The notes under the pieces were generated by a model. The model was not told where the DNA came from and searched no databases. It saw nothing but the letters and a program-made list of their open reading frames with translations. From Rotaria sordida (taxonomy: Eukaryota > Rotifera > Eurotatoria > Philodinida > Philodinidae): DNA of 64,000 nt. Below, piece after piece: positions 11,801 to 23,688 of this stretch; the stretch's first letter is position 1, and each line of letters starts with the position of its first letter. The position numbers and the translations under genes are program-made. Location: NCBI GenBank assembly GCA_905250125.1, contig CAJNOL010000744.1:1-64000 (forward strand), read 5' to 3'.

Positions 11801-14800
11801 TTTTAATGGACTCGAATTCGGATCTGAAAGAGCTCGCAGCTCTATAATACAGAGTGATCAAATATGAACAGAATGATTACAAGGTTGATAACACCAACGA
11901 GATAAAGATGAGAATGTTACATTTCATTACAATCGATATCAACGTAAATAGTAAATACAAAACTTTCATAGTTCAACATCTATTATCCAATATATAGGTT
12001 TCTGAAAAATATTCTTCCAGAGTCTAACAACATAAGAGATATTTTATTTGAAATGAGTAAATGATGAGAGTAAAAAAGATTATGGCAAATATGAAAGGAG
12101 AAATATTAAAAGTTATTGATAGTAAACTCCATGTGATTCAAATTAGACAAAGACTCTTGGTTGTTTACACCAAGGTATTATAAAGTAGTAAGTTTTAATT
12201 AGATATATTAACAAAGTCTAGTCCGTTTTCACTGACCTTGAATAATAACTGCTAAATTTGGATCGTTATCATGTTCGGATGTTATTTCAACTTTTTGAGA
12301 AGTTGGTAAATCAACTTCTAAAATAAAATAATGAAAAAATTTTTGTACAAAATTAAAATAAATGATAAGTTTGAATTTCATTTTCTATTAATTATTATTA
12401 CCTTCAATATTAGATAATGATGTATTACTTGATGATTGTTTGCTTCCATCTCGTGGTAGTAAAGAATTACGTTCATCTATCTTATCATCATTATGATCGC
12501 TACTGATTATTGTTGAGGAAAAATAGTCAGTTGTATAATTCTCCTGTGTTTGACTTGTAAGAGAAGAACTAATTTCTTCTTCTCTTTGTGTTTGTTCTGA
12601 TATGTCATCTTGTTTTAATTCTAATTTATTATCATTATTCGATAATATTGACGCAATATTTTCCTGAATATCAGTACTTGTTGTAGGAGTGTCCACGAAA
12701 GGAAATATCTGAATTTCCGATGCTGTTTCACGATCTTCTGGAATTATTGAAGATTGTTCATGCAGATCAGAAGCTAATTGTTGATATTCTGTAGTGATTG
12801 TTTTGGTAGGTGAAGAAGGTGATCCTTGAATATCAGATAGTTTTGTCGAAGCATCTGAAGAAATACTTGATAATGATTGTGATACTTCAGATATGGTTCG
12901 ATGATCTTCTGATAGAGCCGAAGGTGAGTGAGAAACATTTTCAGAAGCTGTTTGATCTTCTTGGAGTGTTGAAGTAGTAGGTAAAGTTGGCGATTTTTGG
13001 ATTTCAGATAATGTTTGAGGTTCTTGTGGAGATGTTAAAGATGAATGACGAATTTTGAATAAATCTGAAACAGTTTCGGTTGGTGATGTTTGCTGATTTG
13101 TTGATGGAATTATTGGTAATGATCGAAGTTCACTTGGTGTAGCGGTTAATTGTTGAATTGGAGAAAATGCTGATTGATCTTCTCGTATTACTACCGGAGG
13201 AATAGATGGAGTAGGAGATTTTCGTGTTTCTGAACTTGCTGAAAAGATCTGTTGAGCTTCAAATGATGAAATCAATTGATCTTCTGTAAGAACAGTAGTC
13301 GAAAGTGAACTTGAAGATTTTTCAATAACTTATGAGCTAATATTCATACTTATTCTATCTTGTTCTTGTTCTTGATTGAATGGTTCAATCACTTGTTGCC
13401 ATGAAATGTCTTGAGTTACAAGTTTTCCATCATTAGATGAAGTTTTTGTTGATAAAACATCATTAATTTGATTATTTTTATCTTCTCCAAGTGTATCATA
13501 CTCTGATTGAATTCTATCACGATTTGTTAGATTCTTTAGAAAAGAAAAAAAAAGGAATTCAAACTAAACTTTATTAGTTTTTTTTTGTTTCTTTTATCAT
13601 ACCTCCTCTTGTTGATCATTAAATTTACTTTGATTTGTACTACTTGTCAACGATGTTGTTCTATCTATATAAACCAATATTTTTTCAATCAAAAAAAAAA
13701 AATCAACAAGCATAGCTCAATTTATTTTACTAAATAACATTTATTATCTAATTCGTTTCTTTTCAATCTATGCCCTTCAAATTAAACAAATATAGAAGTC
13801 TCACATATGTCTGTGTTAAATTGCATTTCAATCCAAATAAATGTCTTCTATACTTATATGCAATAGAAAATCGAAACGATGATCACCAAAAAAAATTTGT
13901 GTCAAACTTAACTATTTATTCAAATGATGAAAGTTAATTGTATTGAGTGCTTCTAATATTTATTTAGTTATTTGTCTGTTCTCACCTATTATCAAATTAT
14001 TATTGGTTTGTAATATTGTTGGTCTTCTTAGATAAGAAGTATTAATTGATGATTGTTTCTGTTTTCGTTTATATTCACTTTCTAAAACTCCTCGATAAAG
14101 TGTTAATTCAAATTTTAAATTTTGATCATATTCTACTAAATGATTTAATTTTTCTTTTAATATTTGTAATTCAATTTTACTATATTCAATTTCATTATCT
14201 TTCGATGTTAATTGTTGTATACGTTGATCACGTAATGAATATAAATCAGTTTCCTATAATATAGGTTATTGTTTAATTTAAAAAAAAGAAAAGAAAATAT
14301 TATTAAACATACCATAGCAAGAATTTGTTCAGATAATATTTGATTATGATTATTAATTGTTGTCAAATCTTGTAAAACTAATTGATATTCTTCTTGAAGT
14401 CGTTCACATTCTATTTGACTTGTACGTTGTTGAGATATTGTTAATTCATTAATTTTTTGATGATTTGTAAAATTTTCTTCAGATATTTGTAACATTTGTT
14501 TATATTCATTTTCAATTTGTTTTAATTGTGTTTTATTAAGTTGATTGAAATCTTCACGTATATATACTATGGAATCATTTAAATGTGATAATAAATATTC
14601 ATTAGCTTCAATTTCTGTTGCTATAATTGTTTCATGTTCTTCATTAAGAAAATCTTTTGCTGTTTGTATTAATTTAATTTCTTCTTTTAATGTTTGAATT
14701 TGAAACTAAATTAAAAATGTAAGTAATAAAAAAAAATGAAAACCTTTTTTTTTTTTTTGTTTTTCTTTTACTTCAGTTTTTGATCGTTCAATACATATTT

Positions 14801-15341
14801 GTTCGAGTTGTACTTGTAAACTATCAACTTTATTCATAGCTTGTTGATGAGCTTGTTTTTCATTTTCAACATTATTTAAACAATTTTGTAATTGTTCGTT
14901 TAATTTAAGAAATTCATTACGAACGGAACGTTCTTTTTTTTGTAAAATATTTAAATGTTTAATTTGTTCTTTTTCATTACTAGCAATAAAATTAATTCGT
15001 TGTTTAAATTCTTCACGTTCATTAACAATACGTCTTGTATGTGCTTTGAATTTATAACGATCAATATGAGTTTCAGTTAATTTTTGACTTAATTGACGAA
15101 AATCATTTAATAAATATTTTAAATAATTTTCTAATGTTGAAATATAATTTGTACGTATTTGTTGAATATTTTCTTTTAAGTGATGATTATCATCATCAAT
15201 TGTTTTTATATTATTTAAATAAGTTTGAAGATTTCCATTAAGATTATGAAATTCTTCTCGTTGTAAATTATATGAAATACGAGATTGTTCAGCTCGCGAA
15301 ACAATATCATCAATTAATTGATCTTCTAATAAATAAAACAT
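8825..15341 (-). CDS. Intermediate-filament-like rod protein with C-terminal EF-hands
   Basis: Fifteen exons: 14772-15341, 14313-14705, 13986-14253, 13603-13664, 13350-13533, 12402-13283, 12237-12317, 10398-10565, 10163-10309, 9996-10094, 9749-9925, 9509-9685, 9318-9453, 9130-9242 and 8825-8943. All junctions are GT-AG and phase-compatible, giving 3576 nt or 1191 residues. Residues about 25-390 form a coiled coil with intermediate-filament signatures at both ends: 'LNGNLQTYLNNIKTIDDDN' (coil 1A) and 'FELTLYRGVLESEY' (coil 2 end). Residues about 490-790 are Ser/Thr/Gln/Glu-rich and disordered-looking. The C-terminus repeats a 'WIEFRD(I)(L/F)' module and carries canonical EF loops near 905 (DTSKDGYLSLQE) and 941 (DTDHDGKLSVDE). 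A third near 1104 (DIDHNGIITQQQ) lacks the final Glu, and a degenerate fourth follows. A calcium-responsive cytoskeletal protein is my inference. The 1.67-kb intron 7 is the least certain join, so two genes remain possible. Confidence 0.7.
10951..11121 (+). other. Possible tiny ORF behind a TATA motif, inside an intron
   Basis: On the strand opposite the host gene, 'catatataaaaag' is followed by an ATG at about 10987 opening a roughly 43-codon frame rich in Ser and Cys. The frame runs into the hairpin element at 11090. There is no homologue in the window; it may be chance. Confidence 0.15.
11090..11603. mobile_element. Hairpin MITE in intron 7 of the rod/EF-hand gene
   Basis: Two arms of about 230 bp are inverted copies of each other; matched blocks include 'ttgcctatagatattacata', 'aaaactcgtattttt' and 'tatagagaactcaa'. 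The element begins CGAGG and ends CCTCG, with TTA on both flanks (11087-11089 and 11604-11606), consistent with a 3-bp target duplication of the PIF/Harbinger type. It has no coding capacity. The superfamily assignment is tentative. Confidence 0.6.
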
Positions 15342-17249
15342 TTGTATGATAAAAATAAATAACTAAGAGAAAATTAAAAATCTAAAAGAAGAATACAATG
15401 AAATTGCATAAAAAAATTGTCAAATAATCATGCGGTTTTTTTTTGTTAAAGCAAAATTTAAGATTGTGACTACTCTAGGTTGTGATTCTTCTTTTTCTTT
15501 CTTTCTCTCTTCTTTGCGCTCTGATAAATGTACAGAGAAAAAAAAAGAAAAACTCAAAACTATTACTTCTTCCTTTCTCTTTGATATATGAACTCAAAAA
15601 CAGGACAATGAATTTACAGATAATTTTTTCTAACATATAGATCATCGATTATTTTCTTACTTGTCAATTATATCAATACTTAATTGACACTAGTCAAATG
15701 ATTGATCATGAGTATTAATTTTAACAATCTACAGTAATAAAGCCTTTTATGTCAACTTAATTATAGAGGTTTCAAGAACGAAGAGAAAAAAGAAAATATT
15801 GACTATAATGAAACGGTTTTGTCGTTTTATATCCTGTTTAGTATCGTCTGATGTAGTTATTAGCAAAAAAAAAAAGATCAAATGTTATATATTATTTTAT
15901 AAGCAAACTGACGAGATAAAAATCAAAATGATATAATAGAAAATAAATCTGTATAATCAATTTTTATTGTATCTCGCTGCAAACAATAATATATATATAT
16001 AAGATGATGATTGATATGCAAATGAAAATCAAAGTATAAAACTTTTACATACAGAACCCTTTTAACATGCTAGGATTAACGTAATATGTATCAAACAATC
16101 AATATTTTTATAGCATTGTATTTTAAAACTAAAATCTACTTGGTTTTCTTATAGAGTATTCTGTTTTCTTATTGTAAAAAAGAGAGAAAACAAGGTCGTT
16201 TTTTTTAATTATTTTTTTTTGTCGTTCAGTTCGTTGTGGTAGAATAAATAAAGACCATAATATTATCAGCAGCATCAGAAGCAGATTTTCAAATAGTAAC
16301 ACCTACGTATAATTCACATCCATTACATGGCATATAGGCCATTATATATGTATATTTAAGTAAGTCTAGTAGTGTACTTCATTATAACCAATAATGATGT
16401 TGATCACCATAGAAATAGCGTTACATCAATAGGTAACATATCCTAAAGAAATATGCATTTGATTGTCGTTCTCTTCATTATATTTTACTGATATTTTGCT
16501 GTTGTGTCCACATTCATATATACACGTATATGGGCATTCGTGATATTTAATAAATTCAAAAGACAAACATTATGAAAGCAAATAATAAACAGGCATATTG
16601 TCATTTTCACGTCAAGCTAAAACAATAACAAAAAAGGCACATGAAATTCAACGAAATTGACACTCGAGGCAATATGAATTTTATAAATGATATAAGAAAA
16701 ATCTCTAAAATATTCAATAATATTTCATATACATTTAAATCAATGATAATCATATTTTCATTATGAGAGAGTACAAAATATTTTGTTATACTATATAATA
16801 TCAATATGATTTTGTATTATATACGTAACTGAAATTAAATATTTATTATAAATTAGAATATAAATTGTTATGCTATATTACTGATAACTTATCATTCTTC
16901 TTTTCATATAATGTAACACATTGATTGAGTAGAGAATTTATCAATGATTTATTTGATGTTAAAGAAAAAATTTCGATGTACAGCAAAAAGAAAAACGACA
17001 TTAAGTGTGAATAGTAGAGACAGCCTTGAATCTTTGGATCACTTTTTAGGTATAAAAATTGAAACCTATGAAAGTTTTTTTTTGAATATGTCGTTAGTAT
17101 TGATTTACTTTTATATGCAATGGTAAAGACTTATATCACATACATATTTATATATGTATCCCTGATTAAAATAAATAGAACACATAATTTTTTCGATTAA
17201 TTCTCTGCATTGTTATTATCTGGTATAAAATCTTAGCAACAGTTTACAC
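15342..17249. other. Intergenic, no gene seen
   Basis: Upstream region of the rod/EF-hand gene and beyond. It is AT-rich, with purine/pyrimidine runs at 15484-15560 and a short (AT)n near 15990. No supported gene on either strand. Confidence 0.45.
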
Positions 17250-18058
17250 AGATTTTTGTTTTACTCTATCTATTCCCAAAATGTCAATCACAAATGATGA
17301 GAAATTTGCTCAAGTATTGTCCAAACAAAATTTCATTGTCATCCTGTTGTTAAAGATTTTTTTCGACACAATTTCTGTTCTTTGGTGATCCACTGTCATT
17401 TAATGTGTGCGCCATTAAATGGATGACAATATTGATGATATTTGCATATCGAACGATTGGTTTCTCATGTCAATTCTTCGGAAGATATTCCGAGGAAACT
17501 CGAAATCAATTAAACGAGTATCAGATTTTGAAAAATATGTCTAGACAGGGCGATTCGCTGCGCTAAGATTCATGATGATTTCAGGTTTCAATTTTATAGC
17601 AATTTGACCTTAGAATAATCTAGTAGCAACATTCAGGCTCTGGTTTCTTATGAACCGAGATTTTGAGAGTCTTGCCATTCTAAGATTAGATTGCTGTAAG
17701 ACTAAAATCTGACATCACCAATGAGATTCAGTGTAGCAAAGCGATCTGTCAGGACCTACTTTTCAATATCTGAAAGTTGGTTGACCGATTTTCAGTTTCT
17801 CCCGAATATCTTTCGAAGAACTGACATCAGAAACTGACTATTCGATATGCAAATATCGTCAATTTCGTCATCGTTTTGATGGTATGCTAATTACGTGGCA
17901 GTGAAACATCAAAGAACAGAAATCTTATCTAAAGATACTGTAAAATCAGCATGATAACGAAATTTTTGTTTCGACAACATCCGAGTACGTGAAATACAGT
18001 TGCACATTTTTCATTATTTGTGATTGGAACTTTAGAAATAGATAGAGCAAAAACATGT
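17250..18058. mobile_element. Long inverted repeat (fold-back element), ~0.8 kb
   Basis: The two halves are diverged inverted copies of about 400 bp meeting near 17660. Matched blocks include 'actctatctatt', 'caatcacaaat', 'atttgcatatcga' and 'tcttcg(g/a)aagatatt'. A hairpin this long with almost no spacer could fold completely in single-stranded DNA or RNA. No transposase is visible. The target duplication was not resolved. Confidence 0.65.
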
Positions 18059-18212
18059 GAAAGTTATGGTATAGATTTTAGACAAAAACCCAAAGACTTA
18101 ACCAAAAAAATTAGGTATTCGATTCACTTTGATCAAGGGAGATATATATACTAAATTCGTATTTTTTCGTCAAATATTCCTATCATTTCTTTTATAAAAC
18201 AGATGGCTATTC

Positions 18213-18232
18213 CTCTCTCTCTCTCTCTCTCT
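18213..18232. repeat. (CT)n microsatellite
   Basis: A perfect dinucleotide run of about ten CT units in otherwise non-repetitive intergenic sequence. Confidence 0.85.
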
Positions 18233-18743
18233 GTTTCTTCGCAATAATAAGTCTTAGACATAACTCAGATGCAATTTCAAAATAAACAGAAGAATTTCTA
18301 AGTCTTTCCAAGCCTTCGGTTATTTTCAATGACTGACTTTCTTCTAAGATATTTTAGTCCCTATGTTATATAATCGTTTGTTCTAACACAACAGGAATAA
18401 ACAGTACTTTTTTTTCAATATTGTTTCAAACAGAATAGAGGATGTTTGAGAAAGGATATGTGATCTCACGATTTTGAAAAATAAATACGAAAAGAATAAT
18501 GCTCATAAAAGCACATATGCTGATTAAAGTGATAAGAAAATGCTTTTGATAACTATAGATATGTCCTCATTTATTAACATTATTCACAAAAACGAGCACT
18601 CATTAATATAAAACAACGGTGCTAATGCTTCGTACTCTTAATACAATATTGAATAAATGTGTCATATATTAACAACAGAACACTTTTATTCAGGGTTACA
18701 AATAATAATTACGATTGTGTGGCAATCTATAGAGTCGAAACTT

Positions 18744-19215
18744 CTAGACGTCTAGATCCACTTCGTCTTGAATATATTCAATTATTTGATCTTTAATTTC
18801 AAGGTTTTCTTCCAGCGACTTAATTGTGGCTTGCATATTTCGAGTCCTACGTTCGTATACCTCTAGTTGTTTATTCAATAGATTGATTGAACACTTATTG
18901 TTCTCCATTGGAGGAGGCGCAAGCCTTCTTTTCTTCATCTTCTATTTGTTCAACAAGCGCCTGTATATCTAGTTAATTTTGAATATAACAATGGTTGATA
19001 AAAGACTATCGAGCTTGAAGTGATAAAAAATTACAAACGGATGAACTGCTTAATTGTTGAAGAGAATGTTTGGAGAGAAGAGTATGAGTAAGAACAGCTC
19101 GCTAGTCTTTGACGACAATACATTTTACGTCGTTCGAACGATAAGCTTTGCCATAATGAATACATTTGGATACTCGAGAACAGATATGGTCTTTGAGTTT
19201 AGCATATTTCTCGTC
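18744..19215 (-). pseudogene. Broken coiled-coil gene fragment
   Basis: The 64-codon frame 18744-18938 reads as a coiled coil, for example 'NKQLEVYERRTRNMQATIK' and 'SLEENLEIKDQIIEY'. Just upstream, another frame reads 'ALVEQIEDEEKKACASSNGEQ' after a plausible acceptor at about 18970, then stops, so the two coding-like parts are out of frame. Further upstream, 'FDEKYAKLKDHI' (about 19200) is also coding-like. I interpret this as the decayed 3' part of a coiled-coil gene; the family is not recognised. Confidence 0.35.
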
Positions 19216-19219
19216 AAAC

Positions 19220-21467
19220 ATATTGCACGTCAGTAGATCTTATTAAGGACAGTTCTTTTTAAAATGGCAGGTACCCATGCATCGAGAACATGTGTAAACA
19301 TTTGCCGTCGCTAACTATTAGACAACAGGGTATCGTATATTGCCAATGAACACGATAGTGTTCTCATACAATTTACTTGAAATCTGTGTCAGGAATGCAT
19401 TAGCTGAAAAGTACTTCATTGTTTTCGGTTGGAACCTAACTCAATAAAACTTAATAACATTATATATTTGTACTTCAAATATTATCTTTAAATTAAGTTA
19501 AATTCGAAGACAAACTAGATTTCAATTGAATATACTGGTAAACTCTACAACTACTTGGATTCAACTAGCCTTCAATTAAAGTTAAACGCAACTTAATATA
19601 AATAAAATAAGATCAGTTGTTTGTTCTCATCTTTTTTCTATTTTTTGTTTTTGAGTCTTTTAAAAATTTTGTTTCATTTTGCCTAAATCTCAACTTTGTG
19701 TGGCACATATATCGAGATGAATTAAGCTTACTAAACTTTCATAGGATATATATAAATATCAGTCAGAGTCTATCACGGTCTACTAAAGTTTACAACAATC
19801 CTGCATTGTCTGTGTGCGCCTTTCTGTGGCACTCTGAATTTACTGTATGACGTAGAAATTTATTCTGGACGATCTTTATTTCTTAAACTTAACTATAAAT
19901 TAGTACCCATTGGGGTTCGGATTGAAAAATTTTTCATACATATAATAATATTTTTGTAGTTTATTCTAAGGTTTGTTCGTTTTATTCAAAGAATCGCAAA
20001 TTTATTTATAAAAAAAATAGAAAAAGAAACAAAAAAACTTGTCCTGACTATAATCTCGGAACATAGTTACTCTTGGAAATCTAGACATCAAACCATATAT
20101 TATCTAGTTCTGTACTATTGTCTTCATCTACAATATACTACCCATTTAACAGTAAACAATAGAAAAGTATATCGTATTTTCAGAGTATGGATGCAACAAA
20201 CTAGAATAGACTTATGATTTGCTCATGTAAAAATATCGACAAAAATCTGATTTTAATTGAAATACTTGGTTTTTCATCAATTTTAATTGACTAAAAATCA
20301 TTAATAGATTTCATCAAAATTTCTCTTTTTTTGTTCAATGAACACATATCAAATGGTATCAAATCCCAAAGCATGATATACATGTTCAAGGTTAACGTGG
20401 CAGTATTCTTATCATTTGTCCAGGAGAGGGATTCATGTTTTGTGGTCATCACGATAAAAATCAATCTTTAAAACTTTAATTGATTTTAATCCTTGTTTCG
20501 ACTAGAAATCGGATCAGAATTGATCATAACTTTAATCGATTGTTTTGATTCTGATCGAAAAACCCCATTTTCATAGATTACAAACGAAATGATACGAAAT
20601 CTCAAGGCTTTCGATTTATTGAACCCTGAATTCATAGAGACAATCAAATTCGTATTAGAAAATTTCTTTAAGACGATGGTTCGAGTCGGAATTCACAAAA
20701 AGATTAATCAATCAGGTCCGACTCCGAAACTGTTGATTGGTCAGATCCGGTTCCAAAAATTCTTGGGCCCGATAGGGTCTACTGTAAATACAGTGTAAAC
20801 AAATGTCTCTTAGATGTGTTCAATTCTTTTGGGACACTCTACCAGAAGCATTGACAGATATTGATAGAAATAATTTTTTTGTAAATTAGTTTGCCATCGA
20901 TTTGCATCACCCGATATTCGTTCTTTGGACTTTACTATTTCAAACAACAGAAATTTGATTTCAACTGTTGAGAATAAATTTTCAAATTTTTCTAGAAACT
21001 TCTGTATTAAACATTAAATATAATTTCTATAAGTCTTGATCATTCATAATGTAGTTCAGAACGATTTTTTTCCATGTTATTAAAATCAAAATTATGTTTT
21101 TCAATCTCGAGTGTTTCATTCTCTTCAATGCAATAAAACGATCTAATTAGAAATTCTATCTTTCATTTCCTTCAATAAATAAAATTGAAAAAGATCACAC
21201 ATAATTTTCTTTTTTTTTTTTCTTATTTGCATGCTATAATTGAAGCACGAATAACAAAAAAAACATAATATAAAACTGATTTCTGGCTTACGTGTTCCCA
21301 TAACATAAAAAGAAATAGAGTGACTCACAAACAGATTTTTTTGTTTTTTTATTAACACATAAAGACAAATAAAAAGAAAGATAACTATATGTTTGTTTAA
21401 GAGGTCTATGAAGAAAAAATAATCATAATAATAATGCTGAATAATAAAAACGATATGTTTGTATTAT
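19220..21467. other. Intergenic, no gene seen
   Basis: No supported gene. Around 20220-20560 several related 'tttaattgattttaat'-type stretches recur in both orientations, probably old repeat debris. The short plus-strand frames at 19617-19850 and 20589-20798 lack coding character. Confidence 0.45.
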
Positions 21468-22062
21468 TTAACTTCGTGGTAAACCATTTTTTTTGACCAA
21501 AGCTAAAGCTTTTCGATCGAATTCAGCTTTATTTGTTGTATATTCACTAGCAATTTCTATAATAATAATAATAATAATAATAAATATATATACATATAAG
21601 AAAACAAAAAAAAAACATACCAGCATTAAGTGCATGATCAATTTTAGGATTATCAATAAGTTCAACAACAGCTTTAACAACATCAACTAATGGTGTTGTG
21701 GGCTTCCATGTTTCATTCGAATTAAGCAAATCAACACATATTTTACCTTGTTCATCAACATTTGGATGATAAATACTTGTAATAAAACGAATTTCAGGTG
21801 GTTTAAATGGAAATTCAGCTGGTAATTTGATTTCAATTTGATAAGCAGCTTGATTATAAATATTTGATGTTGGTAAAATTCGTCCGAGAATAATATTTTG
21901 TGCTGAATTATTAGCACCTGCTCGAGATCCTCCAGATGGATCATCTATTGGTGATTTATCAAGAATAAATTTAACGGATGATGAATCATTACTTGTTGAT
22001 AATGCTTTAAGTTTTGTTATTTCAGTTATTAAACGTCTATTTGCATTATTTGATGCTGACAT
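21468..22062 (-). CDS. UBE2L3-like E2 conjugating enzyme, copy A
   Basis: Exons 21621-22062 and 21468-21556 encode 176 residues. The start is the ATG at 22062; an upstream in-frame extension lacks ATG. The UBC fold shows 'EFPFKPPEIRF' (about 83-93), HPN at 99-101 and catalytic Cys109 in 'GKICVDLL', then 'WKPTTPLVDVVKAV'. The C-terminal helices ('EIASEYTTNKAEFDRKAL') resemble UBE2L3/UbcH7. An acidic/Ser-rich insertion replaces the usual short loop near residues 40-55. His in 'KIDHAL' aligns with His119 of UBE2L3, while the residue two after the Cys is Asp, as in UBE2D. It has only the second of the two introns seen in the other five copies. It is likely active; whether it transfers ubiquitin or a ubiquitin-like protein is not determined. 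Confidence 0.85.
21559..21590. repeat. (TAA/ATA)n microsatellite in E2-A intron
   Basis: A trinucleotide run of about nine units lies directly next to the 3' splice site of the only intron of E2 copy A, so length changes here would alter the polypyrimidine region. Confidence 0.8.
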
Positions 22063-22692
22063 TTGTTTTTTTGTTCGTTTTAAAAATGAATTATATAAAT
22101 AATCTGAAACAAATGAAGAATTTCTTACCAACTGTCCATCATTTTTTAAATGGTAAACTATATTTTATTATTACTAACTCTATAAGTACGTTGTTACATT
22201 TATGGTCGTGTTTAGAAAAAGAGTATCTTCAATAAAGAATTGTTTTTGAAAATAATTGCATAACTATTTGAAAGATTTGTTTTCACAAAAAAGAAAATTA
22301 ACAATATAAAATTTAGATTGACTAATTCAATCTAGATATAACTTTTGTCTACATGAAGTATTCTAAGTAATTACCAGGTAAGTCAGAAATAGAAAGCAAC
22401 TAAGTCGATGGACATGTGAATAATAAATACAACGACTACACATCAATAAAGAGAAAAAAGAAATTAGTCTATTTATTTTTTTCTTCTGTCTATGACTAAT
22501 GATGATTATTTTGCAAAAAAAAAATCCAATGGAGAATAATCATTATCAACCAATAATAAACACAAAAACCATACCTAAATAAAGTCGCTACATTCGTTTT
22601 ATTTTATTTATTCAATGTGGCGCCGTCTAGATCACATTATATACATAAATAAATGTTAAATATTCGATGAATTTTTTTCTCTAAGATTAATA
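22063..22692. promoter_or_regulatory. Divergent promoter region of E2-A and NGDN
   Basis: 630 bp separate the ATG of the minus-strand E2 copy A from the ATG of the plus-strand neuroguidin gene. A TATA-like 'cattatatacataaat' lies about 60 bp before the NGDN start. Both transcription starts must lie within this interval unless 5' exons lie elsewhere. Confidence 0.4.
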
Positions 22693-23688
22693 ATGACTGA
22701 TCAAGAAAATATTCGATTACGAACATTAACTAAATATAAAGAACTTAATGAACAATTACGTGAATTTCTTAAAAATATTCTTCTATTTGAAAAATCTTCA
22801 TCATTAAATGAACAAATTAATTCACATATAAATGATAATGGTGGTATATCATTATTATCAATAAAAAATGATTTACTTTTTCATTATTTAACTAATCTTG
22901 TTGCTGTTATGTATCGTCGTTCAATACCAAATCAATCATTAAATTCATCATCAACACGTTCAATTATATTACGTCTTTGTGAAATTCGTACATTTATTGA
23001 AAAAATTCGTCCTATTGAACAAAAATTACAATATCAAATGGATAAATTACTTAAAAATAATATTGATCAACAACTTAATTATCGCCCTAATATTGAAAAT
23101 TTTGATGAAGTTATTAATGAAAATGAAGAAATAAATATGGATAATGAAAATAAACAACACGACGATGAGGAGGACGACGACGACGACGAAGAAGAAGAAA
23201 AAAAACAAAAAACAAAAATTTATCGACCACCAAAACTTGTACCAGTTGAATATAATGATGATTTTGATGATAAAAATGAAAAAAAAACAATCAATAATAA
23301 ACGTCTTGAATATCTTAAACGACGTGCTTATCATTCAGATATTTTAGAAGATTATAAAAATAAATATTCCGATGCACCAGAAGAAATTTATAATAGTGAA
23401 CGTAGTCGTTTATTACAACAAAATCGTGCATATAAAGAAAAAATTTCTTATGAAGAAGAATATTTAAAACGTTTACCACAAACAAAACGTGAACGTTTAC
23501 AATTACAACGATCAATGATGAATAATGATAATGATATAACGAATCATATACATGATGCTAATATTTTATTTGATGATAATATAAATGGTTTAACAAAAAA
23601 GAAAAAAGGTAAAATGTCAAGACGAACTAAAAAACGTATGGAAAAGAAAAAAACAAAATCAATTAAACGACTTAAATCAAGAAAATAA
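22693..23688 (+). CDS. NGDN: Neuroguidin/Lcp5 (Sas10-Utp3-C1D family)
   Basis: A single exon of 331 residues, close to the size of animal neuroguidin. Residues about 10-115 correspond to the helical Sas10/Utp3/C1D domain; residues about 155-170 form an acidic Asp/Glu tract. The diagnostic conserved block is 'YRPPKLVPVEY' (about 176-186), followed by 'YSDAPEEI' and 'ISYEEEYLKRLP(Q)TKRER', all characteristic of NGDN. The C-terminus is a Lys/Arg-rich nucleolar-type tail. Family members act in small-subunit (18S) rRNA processing in the nucleolus. Codon choice is strongly A/T-biased, as in the other local genes. An AATAAA-type signal follows near 23775. Short frames on the opposite strand are shadows of this gene. 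Confidence 0.92.
   Translation: MTDQENIRLRTLTKYKELNEQLREFLKNILLFEKSSSLNEQINSHINDNGGISLLSIKNDLLFHYLTNLVAVMYRRSIPNQSLNSSSTRSIILRLCEIRTFIEKIRPIEQKLQYQMDKLLKNNIDQQLNYRPNIENFDEVINENEEINMDNENKQHDDEEDDDDDEEEEKKQKTKIYRPPKLVPVEYNDDFDDKNEKKTINNKRLEYLKRRAYHSDILEDYKNKYSDAPEEIYNSERSRLLQQNRAYKEKISYEEEYLKRLPQTKRERLQLQRSMMNNDNDITNHIHDANILFDDNINGLTKKKKGKMSRRTKKRMEKKKTKSIKRLKSRK

Noticed and set aside
13284..13349. An in-frame TAA at 13330-13332 seemed to split the Ser/Thr-rich exon, suggesting a pseudogene or a 21-bp intron.
   Set aside because: A normal 66-bp intron (GTATGA at 13349 to TTCTTACAG at 13284) removes the stop and keeps the frame.
20670..20710. 'ggttcgagtcgg' resembling a tRNA T-arm.
   Set aside because: No acceptor stem, D-arm or anticodon arm can be formed around it.
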